Origin: Monocercomonoides exilis
Taxonomy: Eukaryota > Preaxostyla > Oxymonadida > Polymastigidae
DNA length: 64,000 bases
Direction of reading: 5' to 3'
Assembly (NCBI GenBank): GCA_001643675.2
Contig: LSRY02000042.1
Span: 129,001-193,000 of the forward strand
Shown: positions 1 to 9,836 of the stretch, in pieces
Layout of the letters: the number at the start of each line of letters is the position of its first letter
Position numbering within the stretch: the stretch's first letter is position 1
The notes under the pieces: generated by a model
Told to the model about the DNA's origin: nothing
What the model saw: the letters and a program-made list of their open reading frames with translations, nothing else
Databases searched by the model: none
Made by a program: the position numbers and the translations under genes

Positions 1-2
1 AA

Positions 3-346
3 TATTTTTCTGGCAAACATCATATTTATTGCATAAAGGCGGAGGTGGGAGTGAATCCTAGAATTGGAACAGCCAGTACGATCAGTTCCATATATTCTGT
101 TTCAACACACGATTTTTCAATTTTAAAGGATCACTACCCTACGTTTCAAACACAACTTGGAGGAGCTTAAATATTCGCAGATTCTGCTTATATCGGAACC
201 AAGCCTGAATTTTGAGCAATCATCACAAAACCAATCTAAACTCCGGAGTTGGCTTCACTCAGAGTGATTGTTGAACGGTTTTTTGGTCGACTCTAAGCAT
301 TATTAATAATCTTTCGCAGATCATGGGTTTTTGAATTTGAAAATAT
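3..346 (+). pseudogene. DDE transposase (IS5/Harbinger-like), 5' part, cut by an insertion
   Basis: The frame that opens at base 3 encodes the C-terminal half of a DDE transposase; the start lies outside the window. Visible are an FSGKHHIYCIK segment typical of the start of IS5/Harbinger-type DDE domains, ADSAYIG carrying a probable catalytic Asp, and VIVERFFGRL carrying the catalytic Glu. TAA codons at 168, 237 and 294 read as Gln; the one after FFGRL fits, because family members have K or Q there. A TGA at 213 is a nonsense lesion. The protein stops making sense after EFEN, exactly where the long inverted repeat begins, and resumes at 4383 in the same frame. Known of the family: cut-and-paste transposition in the nucleus. 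The exact superfamily is inferred from motifs only. Confidence 0.72.
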
Positions 347-807
347 GGGTCATTATTTTTCATATCGTAACTTTGTTCGAAGAAAGATCTTTTTTAAAGA
401 AATTGTGGTATAATGCGAAAAAAGTCAAAAACACATGTTTATAAATGAAAAGAAAAAGAATTGTGAATGAATTTTTGAAAACCAAGTTACTTTGAGAAAA
501 TTCTGAAAATTCCATTATTACATTTATTTTATTGATATTTTTAATATTTTAATAATTTGATAATACAGCACCCAACAAGATCAATTATTGAATATTATTG
601 ATTAATATTTGAGTATGATTTAACGATATTGCTTTTTTTATGCTTTTAATAAACCATCATCTTTATATAAATAAATAATTGTTTCATTAAATTAAGATAC
701 GATATAACGAGGTTAATAAATTTATGTATTGTTATTTAAAACTTTATTAATGTTATGAACGATCATAATACAATTTAGGTCGATTCGAGAGGTTGAAGAG
801 ATGCAAT
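347..807 (+). repeat. Left terminal inverted repeat (~460 bp)
   Basis: Reverse complement of 3918-4378 with very few mismatches (one seen near 480, C versus T in the AACCAAG/AACTTAG context). The inner end falls at the GATGCAAT motif. It contains no reading frame of note and is AT-rich. Confidence 0.9.
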
Positions 808-1395
808 GTAACTTGAAAAAAAATTATAAACGAAAATGATATTAATGGACTTTCTGATGGAAGTGACATAATTTCAAAGAAGAATGTAAATAAAGGAGAA
901 AAATTGTGATTAGAATTATCTGTTTGATGTTTTCCTAATTATTATTTATTTATTTATTTATTTGGTTGTTGATTTGAATGTTAATTTGTATGTTTGTTTG
1001 TTTTGTTTGCATTCTGCAAGAAATGGGAGGAGGAAATGGGAGGCTGAAATGGAGGTTGGTGTAGTTGCAAGATTTTTGAGCGCTGAGCAGTGGAAAGAAA
1101 GGGATGTTGATGAAGAAGGAAAGTTGAATGAAAAATGGAGAAGGTGGCAAAGCAGAAGGGGATTCCCAGGAAAATGATGAAGATGCGCGACAGATGCTGC
1201 AAGGCGTTGCCGCGGCAGGAAGAGGAGCAAAGATGGAAAAGGAGGAATGGATCATGTGAGAGAGCGATGGAAAGGAGGAGCTTTGGAAGGATGGCGGCAA
1301 AGGAATGGAGGAGCTGCGAAGCACTCGGACTTAATCCCGAAGAGACAAAACAGGCGATGCTACCACGTTCGTTGATGCCTTTATCTTAATCGCCA

Positions 1396-1540
1396 TCGTA
1401 TTCTTCTTCATCATCTTCTTCCTCTTCTTCCTCTTCCTCTTCTTCTTCTTCCTCCTCCTCCTCTTCTTCTTCTTCTTCTTTTTCTTCTTCTTCTCCTTCT
1501 CCTCCTCCTCCTCCTTTTTCTTCGCCTTCTTCTTCTTTAT
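1396..1540 (+). repeat. TTC/TCC-rich polypyrimidine tract
   Basis: A run of TTC and TCC triplets about 145 bp long inside the long-TIR element. It precedes the serine-rich frame and probably derives from serine-codon repeats. No other signal is seen. Confidence 0.7.
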
Positions 1541-1628
1541 ATTATTACTTCGTTTTTGTTGTAACTTTTAATGTTGCAACTTTTTCGATGCAACGAATAA
1601 ACGATATTTAAATTCATTCAAGAAAATA

Positions 1629-2862
1629 TTGTGTCACAAAACAACTTTATCTTCTGCTCCTTCAACTTTCTCTTCTTTGACTTCAACATATTCCTCTTCT
1701 TCGTCTCTTTCGTCTCCTTGTTCAATTTCAACTTTATTCTTCCGCATTCATTCGCACATTCACACAGCATCTATCTTCGATTCAACAATTGTGATCCTTC
1801 TTTTCTTCTTCAACGCCTTCTTCTTCTCCAATCTTTTCTCCAAATTCTTCTCATTTCTCTCTTCAAGCCTCTTCTCCTTCAGCCATTTCTTCGTTTTCTT
1901 CTGTTTCTTCTTGTGATGCAGCTGGTGTCAATTCAGCAAGTTATTCAACAAAATAGCAGAGCACAAGTTATTCAGAGAGAGGGCAATTTAGCCGCTTGCA
2001 AGATGCTTCTGTCCCATTTATTGAACCTCCCTCGCTTCCTCTCTCTCCTTCCTCCACCTCTTCCACTTCTTCTCTTCACTTCTCCTCAGCTCATTATCAG
2101 TCTGGTCTTTCCTCTCCTTCCCCATTTCCTTCCCCTTTCCTTTCACCGTCTCCTTCTCCTTCTCCTTCTTTGTCTCCATTTCCTTCTTCTTCTCTCTCTC
2201 CTGTTTCTTCCACTCCTTCCTCTTCCCCTCTCTTCGCATACTCTCTTTCCAGCACTTCTCCTTATGTCACTCCCACTCAGTTCGCTGGCCGGCTCTCAAC
2301 ACCTCCAACAAGTTCTTCGTTCTCTTCCTGTTTGTCTAGTAATGAATGGTCTGCTTCGACTCCTCCTTTTACAATGTCGTCGTATTATCCTCAGCAGAAC
2401 ATTCATGCGGTGCCTGCTTCTTTCTCTTCGTCATTTGCTTCTTTTTCTGCTCCATCTTCAACACCTTCTTCTTCTTCTTTGATGTTAGCTTCTTTTCAGG
2501 CTCAATCTCAACCTCAACCACAATCTCAATCTCAGTCTCAGTCTCAGTCTCAATCTCAATCTCATATTTCTTCAACTGAAATATCTCCTCTTTCTTCTTT
2601 TCAATTGCATCCTTCTTCTTAAGCACTGAATGCTGTTCCTCCTCAACAGTTACCGAAAACACTTGCACATTCACAGTTTTTCAATCAAATGTCCAGACAG
2701 GAATCATATGCAGCCCAAAAAACAAACAATGCAGCTCAAATAACTGCAACATCAGCACAAACACAACAGAAATTGCATTTAGACAGTCAAAAGCAGAAAG
2801 TTGAGATTGTGTCAGTAAAGGATCCAAAGAAGTTTATGATGGGTGCATTGTCCCCTCGCTGA
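1629..2862 (+). pseudogene. Serine/proline/glutamine-rich protein fragment (cargo)
   Basis: The best frame runs from about 1801 to a TGA at 2860-2862. It is rich in Ser, Pro and Gln with a QSQSQSQSQ stretch. A TAG at 1954 lies in STK-Q-QSTSYSERGQ and a TAA at 2620 follows LHPSS. After that TAA the frame stays open for 79 further codons of the same Ala/Gln-rich character (VPPQQLPKTLAHSQFF), so the TAA is best read as Gln. Upstream of 1800 the serine-rich character continues in another frame, and a TGA at about 1792 indicates decay. No start codon or known domain is seen, so the function is unknown. The frame ends abruptly where the beta-helix fragment begins (about 2837), suggesting that two unrelated pieces were joined. 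Confidence 0.55.
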
Positions 2863-3376
2863 ACAGCCCCTCATCATCCTTGGATGCCTCAAACACCTCA
2901 TTTGCCAGGTGCAATCGATCACAGAATGTCGCAGTCAGCGGGAGTGATGGGAATCCATCGAAACCAGTAAGACAGCAGATTACAAACAATGTGGCGAATT
3001 CATTCACTTGGTGTGTGTGGAATAACTCAAAAACCACAGGGACAAGTAGTTCTTATTCAGATGGAACTTCAAATGGTGGAGCGATTTACATGTTTGATAA
3101 GGCATCAGGAACACTTTCAGTGAAATTTAGTTCGTTCAACGACTGCTCTGCGTATTCTTATGGCTGAGGAATTTTTTGCGTTTCAATCAATTCTATCAAA
3201 ATAGAGAACAACTCGTTCATTGCTTATACTGTAAAAAATTGGGCTGGAGGAGGATTGTATGCTTATAATATTACTTCGTGTGTCAGGATCAGTGGCTGCG
3301 AGTTCCAGAAATGCAAAGCAAGAAACGATGGAGGAAGGTTTTTTATTTCAGCTTTTCATGTTTCTGAAGCAAACTG
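2837..3376 (+). pseudogene. Fragment of beta-helix surface protein (cargo)
   Basis: Homologous by eye to the N-terminal third of the beta-helix gene at 44.6-46.2 kb on the minus strand. Shared blocks are IVPSLN, NSFTWC.WN, SGCEFQ and KCKAR. Reading starts at a YDGCIVPSLN equivalent without a start codon and ends in AT-rich DNA. TGA codons replace a Gly (after AYSYG) and a Cys near the end, so this copy is non-functional. It lies directly against the serine-rich fragment inside the long-TIR element, so it is probably captured cargo or a relic of earlier recombination. I associate the parent family with oxymonad secreted or surface proteins. Confidence 0.75.
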
Positions 3377-3917
3377 AATTGATACAATTAATTTGATTAT
3401 ATTTTGGAAAAAAATGAAGCTTAGCAAAAGATGGATTCTTTTTCTCATTTATTGATTTCACGTAATTTTCCTCACTTTTTTTTTGTTTTATCTTTTTCTT
3501 CATTTCACCTTTGCACTGGAAAATAGAAATAAATATTTTGAAATTGCTAAAGTTAATTATATGTTTATTGAAAAATCAAATTAATGTGTTATGTTTCACA
3601 AGTTCTTCTATCGAATTAATCTAAAAAATTAAGTCTCATTTAAGTTCTGATAAATTAATGTTTTTTCAGTGATAAACGAAGTGAATATTGCAAATATAAA
3701 AAACTTTTCTATTAAAACAATAAGGTCTATTAATGAAATGAATTTAAAACAAAAAACGATGAAAAGAAAAATTTCAGCTTAATTAAACATTGTTGTCTCT
3801 TTTCATTTTTTAGCCGAAATGCTCGAATAGATAACCTGTTATAATCATTATTTGATCTCATTCTTTTAAAATTACACGTTCCATCATCCAAATAACAAAA
3901 TAATTATTTGAAAATAT

Positions 3918-4378
3918 ATTGCATCTCTTCAACCTCTCGAATCGACCTAAATTGTATTATGATCGTTCATAACATTAATAAAGTTTTAAATAACAATACA
4001 TAAATTTATTAACCTCGTTATATCGTATCTTAATTTAATGAAACAATTATTTATTTATATAAAGATGATGGTTTATTAAAAGCATAAAAAAAGCAATATC
4101 GTTAAATCATACTCAAATATTAATCAATAATATTCAATAATTGATCTTGTTGGGTGCTGTATTATCAAATTATTAAAATATTAAAAATATCAATAAAATA
4201 AATGTAATAATGGAATTTTCAGAATTTTCTCAAAGTAACTTAGTTTTCAAAAATTCATTCACAATTCTTTTTCTTTTCATTTATAAACATGTGTTTTTGA
4301 CTTTTTTCGCATTATACCACAATTTCTTTAAAAAAGATCTTTCTTCGAACAAAGTTACGATATGAAAAATAATGACCC
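3918..4378 (-). repeat. Right terminal inverted repeat (~460 bp)
   Basis: Inverted partner of 347-807; it ends ...AATAATGACCC next to the ATAT duplication. The 540 bp between the cargo and this arm (3377-3917) are AT-rich with no recognisable gene. Confidence 0.9.
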
Positions 4379-4382
4379 ATAT

Positions 4383-5150
4383 TACTGATTATTTTTCTGT
4401 TGCTTGTTGTCTCACAAATTTTCATATTCTTCAAAACCCTATTCCAGAAATAGATTCTGAAGCTAATACGAGATTTTTGGATGAAATGACAGAAAAATAT
4501 TTGAAAAGAAAAGAAGCAAAAATGATAGCAAATTCCATATATTTTGCGAAAATGAAGAATAAGCTTTATTCTGGAAAAACGTTGACTCCCACAATATCTT
4601 CATTTTTCGAAGAAACAGGAGGCTTATCTTCACTTTTTTACCATTATTTTTAATTTGAACTTGTTAATTTTTCATTTTTATATTTATCAATTTTCCATAT
4701 TTTCTATTTCAGATATATCTTATACTGATCAATGAACAATCACAGCTGCAATTTCCAAAGAAAGAAGAGAGAAAGCGAATTTTGAAGTTCTGAAAAAAAA
4801 AAATGAAATAAAAATTCAAGCCCTTAGCAAAGAAAGAAACAATGATAGTGATGAAGATTATATGTGCTACAATTCGCAAGCATGGCATTTTCTTCTTCAA
4901 TATGATGAAATAAATTCATTTCCATCGTTGTCAACTCAACCATTCCATTCAATATCTGTGACATTTTCATCGCCTGTGACATCAACTCATACGCTGCATG
5001 AACTAAGTCAAAATCAACCAACATTAACAACTTCTTCAATTACAGAATCACAACCTTTAACATATTCATCAACATCTACATCAAATCTCCAAACACTATC
5101 AGTATTTTTTTCCTCTTCTCCAAAAAAATAATTGTTGAAAACATTCATTT
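4383..5150 (+). pseudogene. DDE transposase (IS5/Harbinger-like), 3' part
   Basis: Continuation of the transposase broken at 346. It starts ITDYFSVACCLTNFHILQN, which resembles the conserved ACC-LHN helix after the catalytic Glu in IS5/Harbinger transposases, followed by a charged segment. A probable intron with a polypyrimidine-AG acceptor (CTATTTCAG at about 4712) separates this from ISKERREKANFEVLKKKN and a Ser/Thr-rich tail. A TGA after YTDQ (about 4732) is a lesion and could replace a Trp. The tail reads to FSSSPKK, then TAA at 5129, and reaches a TGA about seven codons later. The donor site is uncertain. Confidence 0.65.
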
Positions 5151-5314
5151 GAAATCATTCCAAAATGAATTTTGTTAGCTAGAACGTATTAAACACTGAT
5201 TCTCATATTATTATTATATTTAAAGTTTTTTCACTCTTGACAAATAATTGAATTTTCTATTTTTAACAATTTTTTTGTAAATAATTTAAAAAATAATCAT
5301 AAAAAATATGTCTT

Positions 5315-5544
5315 AATTTTTTTGAAAAGTTCCTTTTGTTTAATTATCAAATAAAATAAATTTTTCATTTTTCAATCAAATTTCTGTTTTCATAAACTAA
5401 AATTTGCTGTTATGAAAATAAAATATTGACAATGTTGTTATTTCCATTTTTTCAAATTTTCATGATTGGGAACAGAAATTTGATCGAAATATGGACATTT
5501 AAATTTATTTGATAATTAAACAAAAGGAACTTTTCAAAAAAATT
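5315..5544. repeat. MITE, family A, copy 1
   Basis: A 230-bp AT-rich palindromic element. The ends are inverted copies (AATTTTTTTGAAAAGTTCC and its complement) and the homology extends about 40 bp inward through TTATCAAATAAA. A second copy in the opposite orientation lies at 27222-27453. It is non-coding, and the parent transposase is not identifiable here. Confidence 0.8.
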
Positions 5545-6240
5545 TTTTCATATGGCATAATCTTTTTGAAAAATCAGAGATCTTCCCGTTATTATTTATT
5601 GTGAAATAAATAATAATATATCCAAAAACGATTTTGCACCATTTTGATATTTATCACAAACGAAACACATTTCAATATTTTTGTTATTTTCCACAAACCA
5701 AAATAGCTTTCATAAAAAAATTTTTTAAAGGAAATTGTTAATTCATTAACAATTCACATTAACATTGATATGTGAAGAAGTCATTGCTTTCAAAGTATGT
5801 TTTTCGAACATCTTTTCACAACACTATTTTTGGTGATAATGATTATTCATTATGCGTTAGTAATGAACAACTCCTTATAAAATCATTTTCTTGATTGAAA
5901 ATAGAGTGTGAATCAGAAATGAGTAATCACTTGCGTTGAATTTTCATTTATCATGTATGTTTTATCACTTGTCATTGTTCTTATAAGTTGTTCAATTTTT
6001 AACAATCGTTTTTTGACAAATGAAAATAACAAATTAATCATTCTTTTGTATTTTTTAATATATCATTTGTTTCGATAAATTAAATTATTAGCTGATGACA
6101 TTTTTTTTTGATCACATATTTAAGCTGTTTAAACTGCTTTATGGAAAGAACCAGAAGAAAGAAATGGAAATTTGCACTTTGCAGAAAAAAGAATAAATAG
6201 CTGTACAGGACTTGTTCTTCTTGGATAATCACACGCTTCA
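5545..6240. other. AT-rich spacer without a recognisable gene
   Basis: Mostly A/T with short direct and inverted repeats. It contains a CTTTTTGAAAAATCAGAGATC motif near 5563 that recurs near 11470. No supported reading frame. Confidence 0.6.
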
Positions 6241-6660
6241 CTACTTTTGCGAAATGAAAGGCAAACTCCAATCGAACCTCTTTCTGTCCCTGGTTGTTCT
6301 TTTCTCTGAGTGCATAGATATCTGAATTGGGATACACTCAGATTGCTCGTCTTCAAATGACTCATTTTCTGATTCGTCATCCTTCTCTTTGACCTCTCCT
6401 CTAGTTCCATTTTCCTCTGATGTTTCTATAAAGAGTGAGCGGTTCACCAAACTTTGGCCACCATCTTCCGCTTTTGAGCACAAAGATGATCTCAAGAAGA
6501 AATGCATACTGTGGAAGGCGCCTGAGCTGCTGATGAATAAGAAGAAGGGAGCGACGAAGAAATTGGTGGTGCTCTCAATCTGGATAATGCTAGAGAAGAG
6601 GACTGAAAAGTGGATGTGATGTTGATTATAAAAACTCTTTGATGAAAATATTTTCTTCAT
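6241..6660 (-). CDS. Weakly supported acidic reading frame
   Basis: The minus strand carries a frame whose second half is acidic and hydrophilic (ETSEENGTRGEVKEKDDESE). It reaches a TAG near 6241 and a TGA immediately after, so under the Gln code it ends cleanly. The first half is hydrophobic and probably not coding. No family is recognised. Opposite-strand frames of similar length exist, so strand and reality are uncertain. The next 530 bases (6661-7197) show nothing. Confidence 0.25.
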   Translation of the reverse strand: MKKIFSSKSFYNQHHIHFSVLFSSIIQIESTTNFFVAPFFLFISSSGAFHSMHFFLRSSLCSKAEDGGQSLVNRSLFIETSEENGTRGEVKEKDDESENESFEDEQSECIPIQISMHSEKRTTRDRKRFDWSLPFISQK

Positions 6661-7197
6661 TTCATTATAAAAGTTGTTCCTTGCTTTGTATGCTTTATTT
6701 TTGATTTGAAGTCAAATTCTATGTATCGATCAATTTCGTTTTTAAATTTTGTTTTTGTTATCGTTTCATCTTCAATTTATTCAAAAAGAGAATTCAACAG
6801 TGCAATTATATGTGTTAATCAGTGATTTTCATACACTTCGCCTGTCTGATTTGAAGATTTTGCTCATGTTGTTTTTCAAAACATAATAATGAAATTATTC
6901 TTTGTTTTTTGTAAAGTTCAAAACATATATATCTAATTTAAAATTACACATTCAAAAGCAGATTTTGTTTTGAATAGATTTGCCAAAGCATCAATTTCAT
7001 AAAGCTCATTTTCAAAAGTTTCTTTTTCCTACGCTGAAACTGCTTCTGTTAAAACCAATCACTTAATCCCCCTCCTCACTTTCTCCATTTTGAATCAACT
7101 CGTTTTCCTCCTACACATCCTCCTCCATATCGACCATATCTGTCGCTCTTCAACTTCTTTTTCTACCATTGCCACTTCAAAATCCTACTCCATATCT

Positions 7198-8600
7198 TCA
7201 TCTTCCACCGCTCACAGTTGAATCCTCTTCTCCAACGCGCAGCTTTGGCAGCTCTGTGACAGTCGTAAGTAACAAAAAGCGGTGTTTGGCAAATGCTCCA
7301 ATAAATGTGTCTGCGTTTTCACACTGAACATCAAAAACAGCCGATCGCAGATCCGTGCAAAGCCTCATGTGCTGCACGAAATCGATCATTTCGTGAGGGA
7401 GCAAAGCACGAAGATTGGACCACACATACCCAGGCGACTGGATCTGGAAGTGCTTCTCCTGCCTTGCAGCGGAGGCTGCAGCGGCTGCAAAGGAGAAGCG
7501 CTGATTCACAGAAGGCTGACGCTCATTCATAGCAAAAAACAGAGCGTTAGTCCAGCTGCGCTTGTGATGAGAAATAACATTTTTATAAGCTTTGAATAGT
7601 CTAGTATCAGCTCAATCGCACGAGATAGCACTGTCAGCATGTTCCTCTGGACTTTCTTCATCTCACACCGTTCCTTTTCGTTGTATTGTCCTTTGTGGCA
7701 ATATCATCATCTTTCTTTACCTTTTTCTCTTTCTCTTTTCCTTCTTCCGCTTCTTCTTCATTGTTTTCTTCTTCCTCAGCATCCTCATCGTCTGTATCGT
7801 CTTCTTCCTCTTCATCTTCTTCTTTATTTGCTTCATCCCATAAAAAAAGGGCGAACTGTCTTTCCAACCTTTCCTCCTCTTCTTTCTCACTCAGCTTCTC
7901 GCCTTCATTCAGCCCAGTTCCCATCACCTGCGTCACCTCCTCCCAGTTCTTTGCCAGCGACCGCACAACAGCTTTGAAGAATAGCACCAGCGAACCAGAA
8001 ACAGTCACAATCTGCTCTGCCGCATCTCTTCCTGCAGATCTCATCATTTGCACACCCGAAGGTGACGAAATAATTTCGAACATAATTGCACTCTGACGCT
8101 CTGCGATCACAAGGTGGTATTCATCTGTCTGATTGTGCAGTTCAACACATGTTTTTCATCTTCCACGCCTTCATGCTCTTCCCGTGTGATGCAAGTTAGT
8201 CTTTGTGTCTGTTGGGGCATGCGTCACAAAAATCAGATCAACTTGCGGAATATCAATGCCCCGCGCTACCACATAAGGAGCAATCAGCACAGCAATGTTC
8301 CACATCCTAAACGACTGCAGCGTTTGTTCTCTCTGTACCTGGGCAATACCACCATGCAATGGTCGATAGCGGTAAGACTTCAACTTGGCGCACACGTATG
8401 GTTCGTTCGCCTAAGCATTCTGGTCGCAGAAGATGTTTTTAAACATCTGTGAATTAATCCAAAATACTTCGAACAGTCTCCGATAATTCCGCTCTGCTCA
8501 GCTGTGACATCTTCATTGCACAGTGCTTCACGTGCGATGGAGAAGCAAGCAACCCTGAGCCCACAAGATCAGCCCACACCGAATTTGACTTTGAATATGG
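7198..8600 (-). pseudogene. DDX21-like DEAD-box RNA helicase, 3' part (helicase C + GUCT)
   Basis: The minus strand encodes the C-terminal helicase lobe of a nucleolar DDX21/Gu-type RNA helicase: VKHCAMKMSQ, then NIFCDQNA-Q-ANE, YRPLHGGIAQVQRE, VVARGIDIPQVDL (motif Va) and HHTGRA (motif VI). Next come the bridging segment (DEYHLVIAERQS), a long Glu/Asp/Lys insert, and a GUCT domain (YVWSNLRALL, RSAVFDVQCE). TAA at 8454 and 8439 and TAG at 8411 read as Gln. A 1-nt frameshift lies near 8435, and a TGA at 8171 replaces the Gly of the motif VI GRAG. The DEAD and Q motifs are absent upstream, so this is a 5'-truncated relic. In other eukaryotes the family acts in rRNA processing. The acidic insert inside the C-terminal region is unusual. 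Confidence 0.78.
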
Positions 8601-9069
8601 AATGAATTAGCAATGATGGTTGATCCACGAAACAAAATAGGCTCAGAGCCAAAGGATATGTCCAAACGGTTCGGTGATAATGTTTACGGAAGTTTCTGTT
8701 TTTCCTTGTGAACAGAGAGTGGAGGACGAAGAAGAAATCAAGAAAGGAATCGAATATAAAAAAGTTGATATGGAAGGCAAAAATACTCTGAATTCTGGAT
8801 AGAGCTATTAAATGAATGCCTTCGTGTTCACTTATGTAATCTCTTTCTTAATCATTGAAAATTTTCTTCGCCTTGAAGCTGGACAAATAAAGGAATTCCA
8901 CAATATTCTTCACATCTCACGCAAACCCAAAAACGATACATCCAATAAATGACTTCAATCACAACGGCTTTCGATATTTCCCTTCGTTGTCATTTTTTCC
9001 CCCTTAAAATTGGCCTTAATTGAAACCATCACAACTCTGGTCAATGAAAAGAAAAATGTTTCATTGTTT
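8601..9069. other. No recognisable gene
   Basis: Mixed-composition DNA upstream of the helicase relic where the DEAD-box half would be expected. I see no motif I, II or III on the minus strand. Confidence 0.5.
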
Positions 9070-9079
9070 AATCTTATTT

Positions 9080-9300
9080 ATTAATTAGTAGGCTTCGCAG
9101 CAACAACTTCTTCAGCGTTCGAAATCATCTGCAACTGTCCCATGATTGGCGTTTCTCTGTGCAACTTCGTTACCAACTTTGCAGCCTGTTTGAGCTTCTG
9201 GGTTGCTCTGGTGAAAGAGAAAGATCCAAGTGAACTGCATGTTGTGCATCTTTTTGAGTAACTACAGCTGACTCTGTGAAAAGAAAGAGGAGGAAAAAGA
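9080..9300 (-). CDS. C-terminal exon of an unrecognised gene
   Basis: The minus strand reads a helical, basic segment (ATQKLKQAAKLVTKLHRE, then MGQLQMISNAEEVVAAKP) that looks protein-coding. It reaches two consecutive TAA codons at about 9085-9090. Under the Gln code the frame continues some 40 codons to a TGA near 8960. A CTTTTCACAG acceptor upstream (about 9283) suggests the segment is the last exon, with the 5' exons not found. Function unknown. Confidence 0.4.
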
Positions 9301-9836
9301 AGAAAATGAGTGATGCATAATTAAGTCGGAGTGAGATAATAAAACATGTGTAAAGCACAAACATAATAATATATTCACAATCGGATACAATTTGAACAGC
9401 TAATTCTTTGGCAGGAACAACTGAAATGAATTGTTTCTCATTTGTCTTTCTTTTCCACCCCCATTTTTATTCAGAAGAAGTTTCATATTTCTTAAAATAA
9501 AATTATTAACTCAATAATAAGACAAAAAATCAATAATTATAAGAAAAGCAAGAAATACATTTTTCCCAACAAACCAGAATATGATAGAAAATTTAATTAA
9601 TATTACGAGTGTTTGAAATGAATAATCAACGTCATTCTTCGTTCAGTCATGCTTATCATTTTTAATTGAAAATAATAAATAATTACAAATTTCTTTCGAA
9701 TTTTTCCGAAAGAAAATTGAACACAAATCTAAAGTCTTCATGATTTTGAACAACGGTGCTTCTCTTTGAACTTTAACTTTCTCTTTGAAAAGAATTTGAA
9801 TTGATCTTGGATTAATAACAATACTTTTGTTAGCTA

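Larger units (their letters stand above)
347..4378. mobile_element. Long-TIR non-autonomous element with gene-fragment cargo
   Basis: A 4,032-bp element bounded by near-identical inverted repeats of about 460 bp that start GGGTCATTATTTTTC. The sequence ATAT flanks both sides (343-346 and 4379-4382) as a target duplication. Deleting the element and one ATAT joins the transposase halves so that EFEN runs in frame into ITDYFSVACC. No transposase is visible inside. The interior holds a purine-rich GC-richer block (about 1020-1390), a TTC/CTC tract, a serine/glutamine-rich reading frame and a beta-helix fragment. This matches what is known of Pack-type elements that carry host gene pieces between TIRs; the capture mechanism is inferred. 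Confidence 0.85.
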
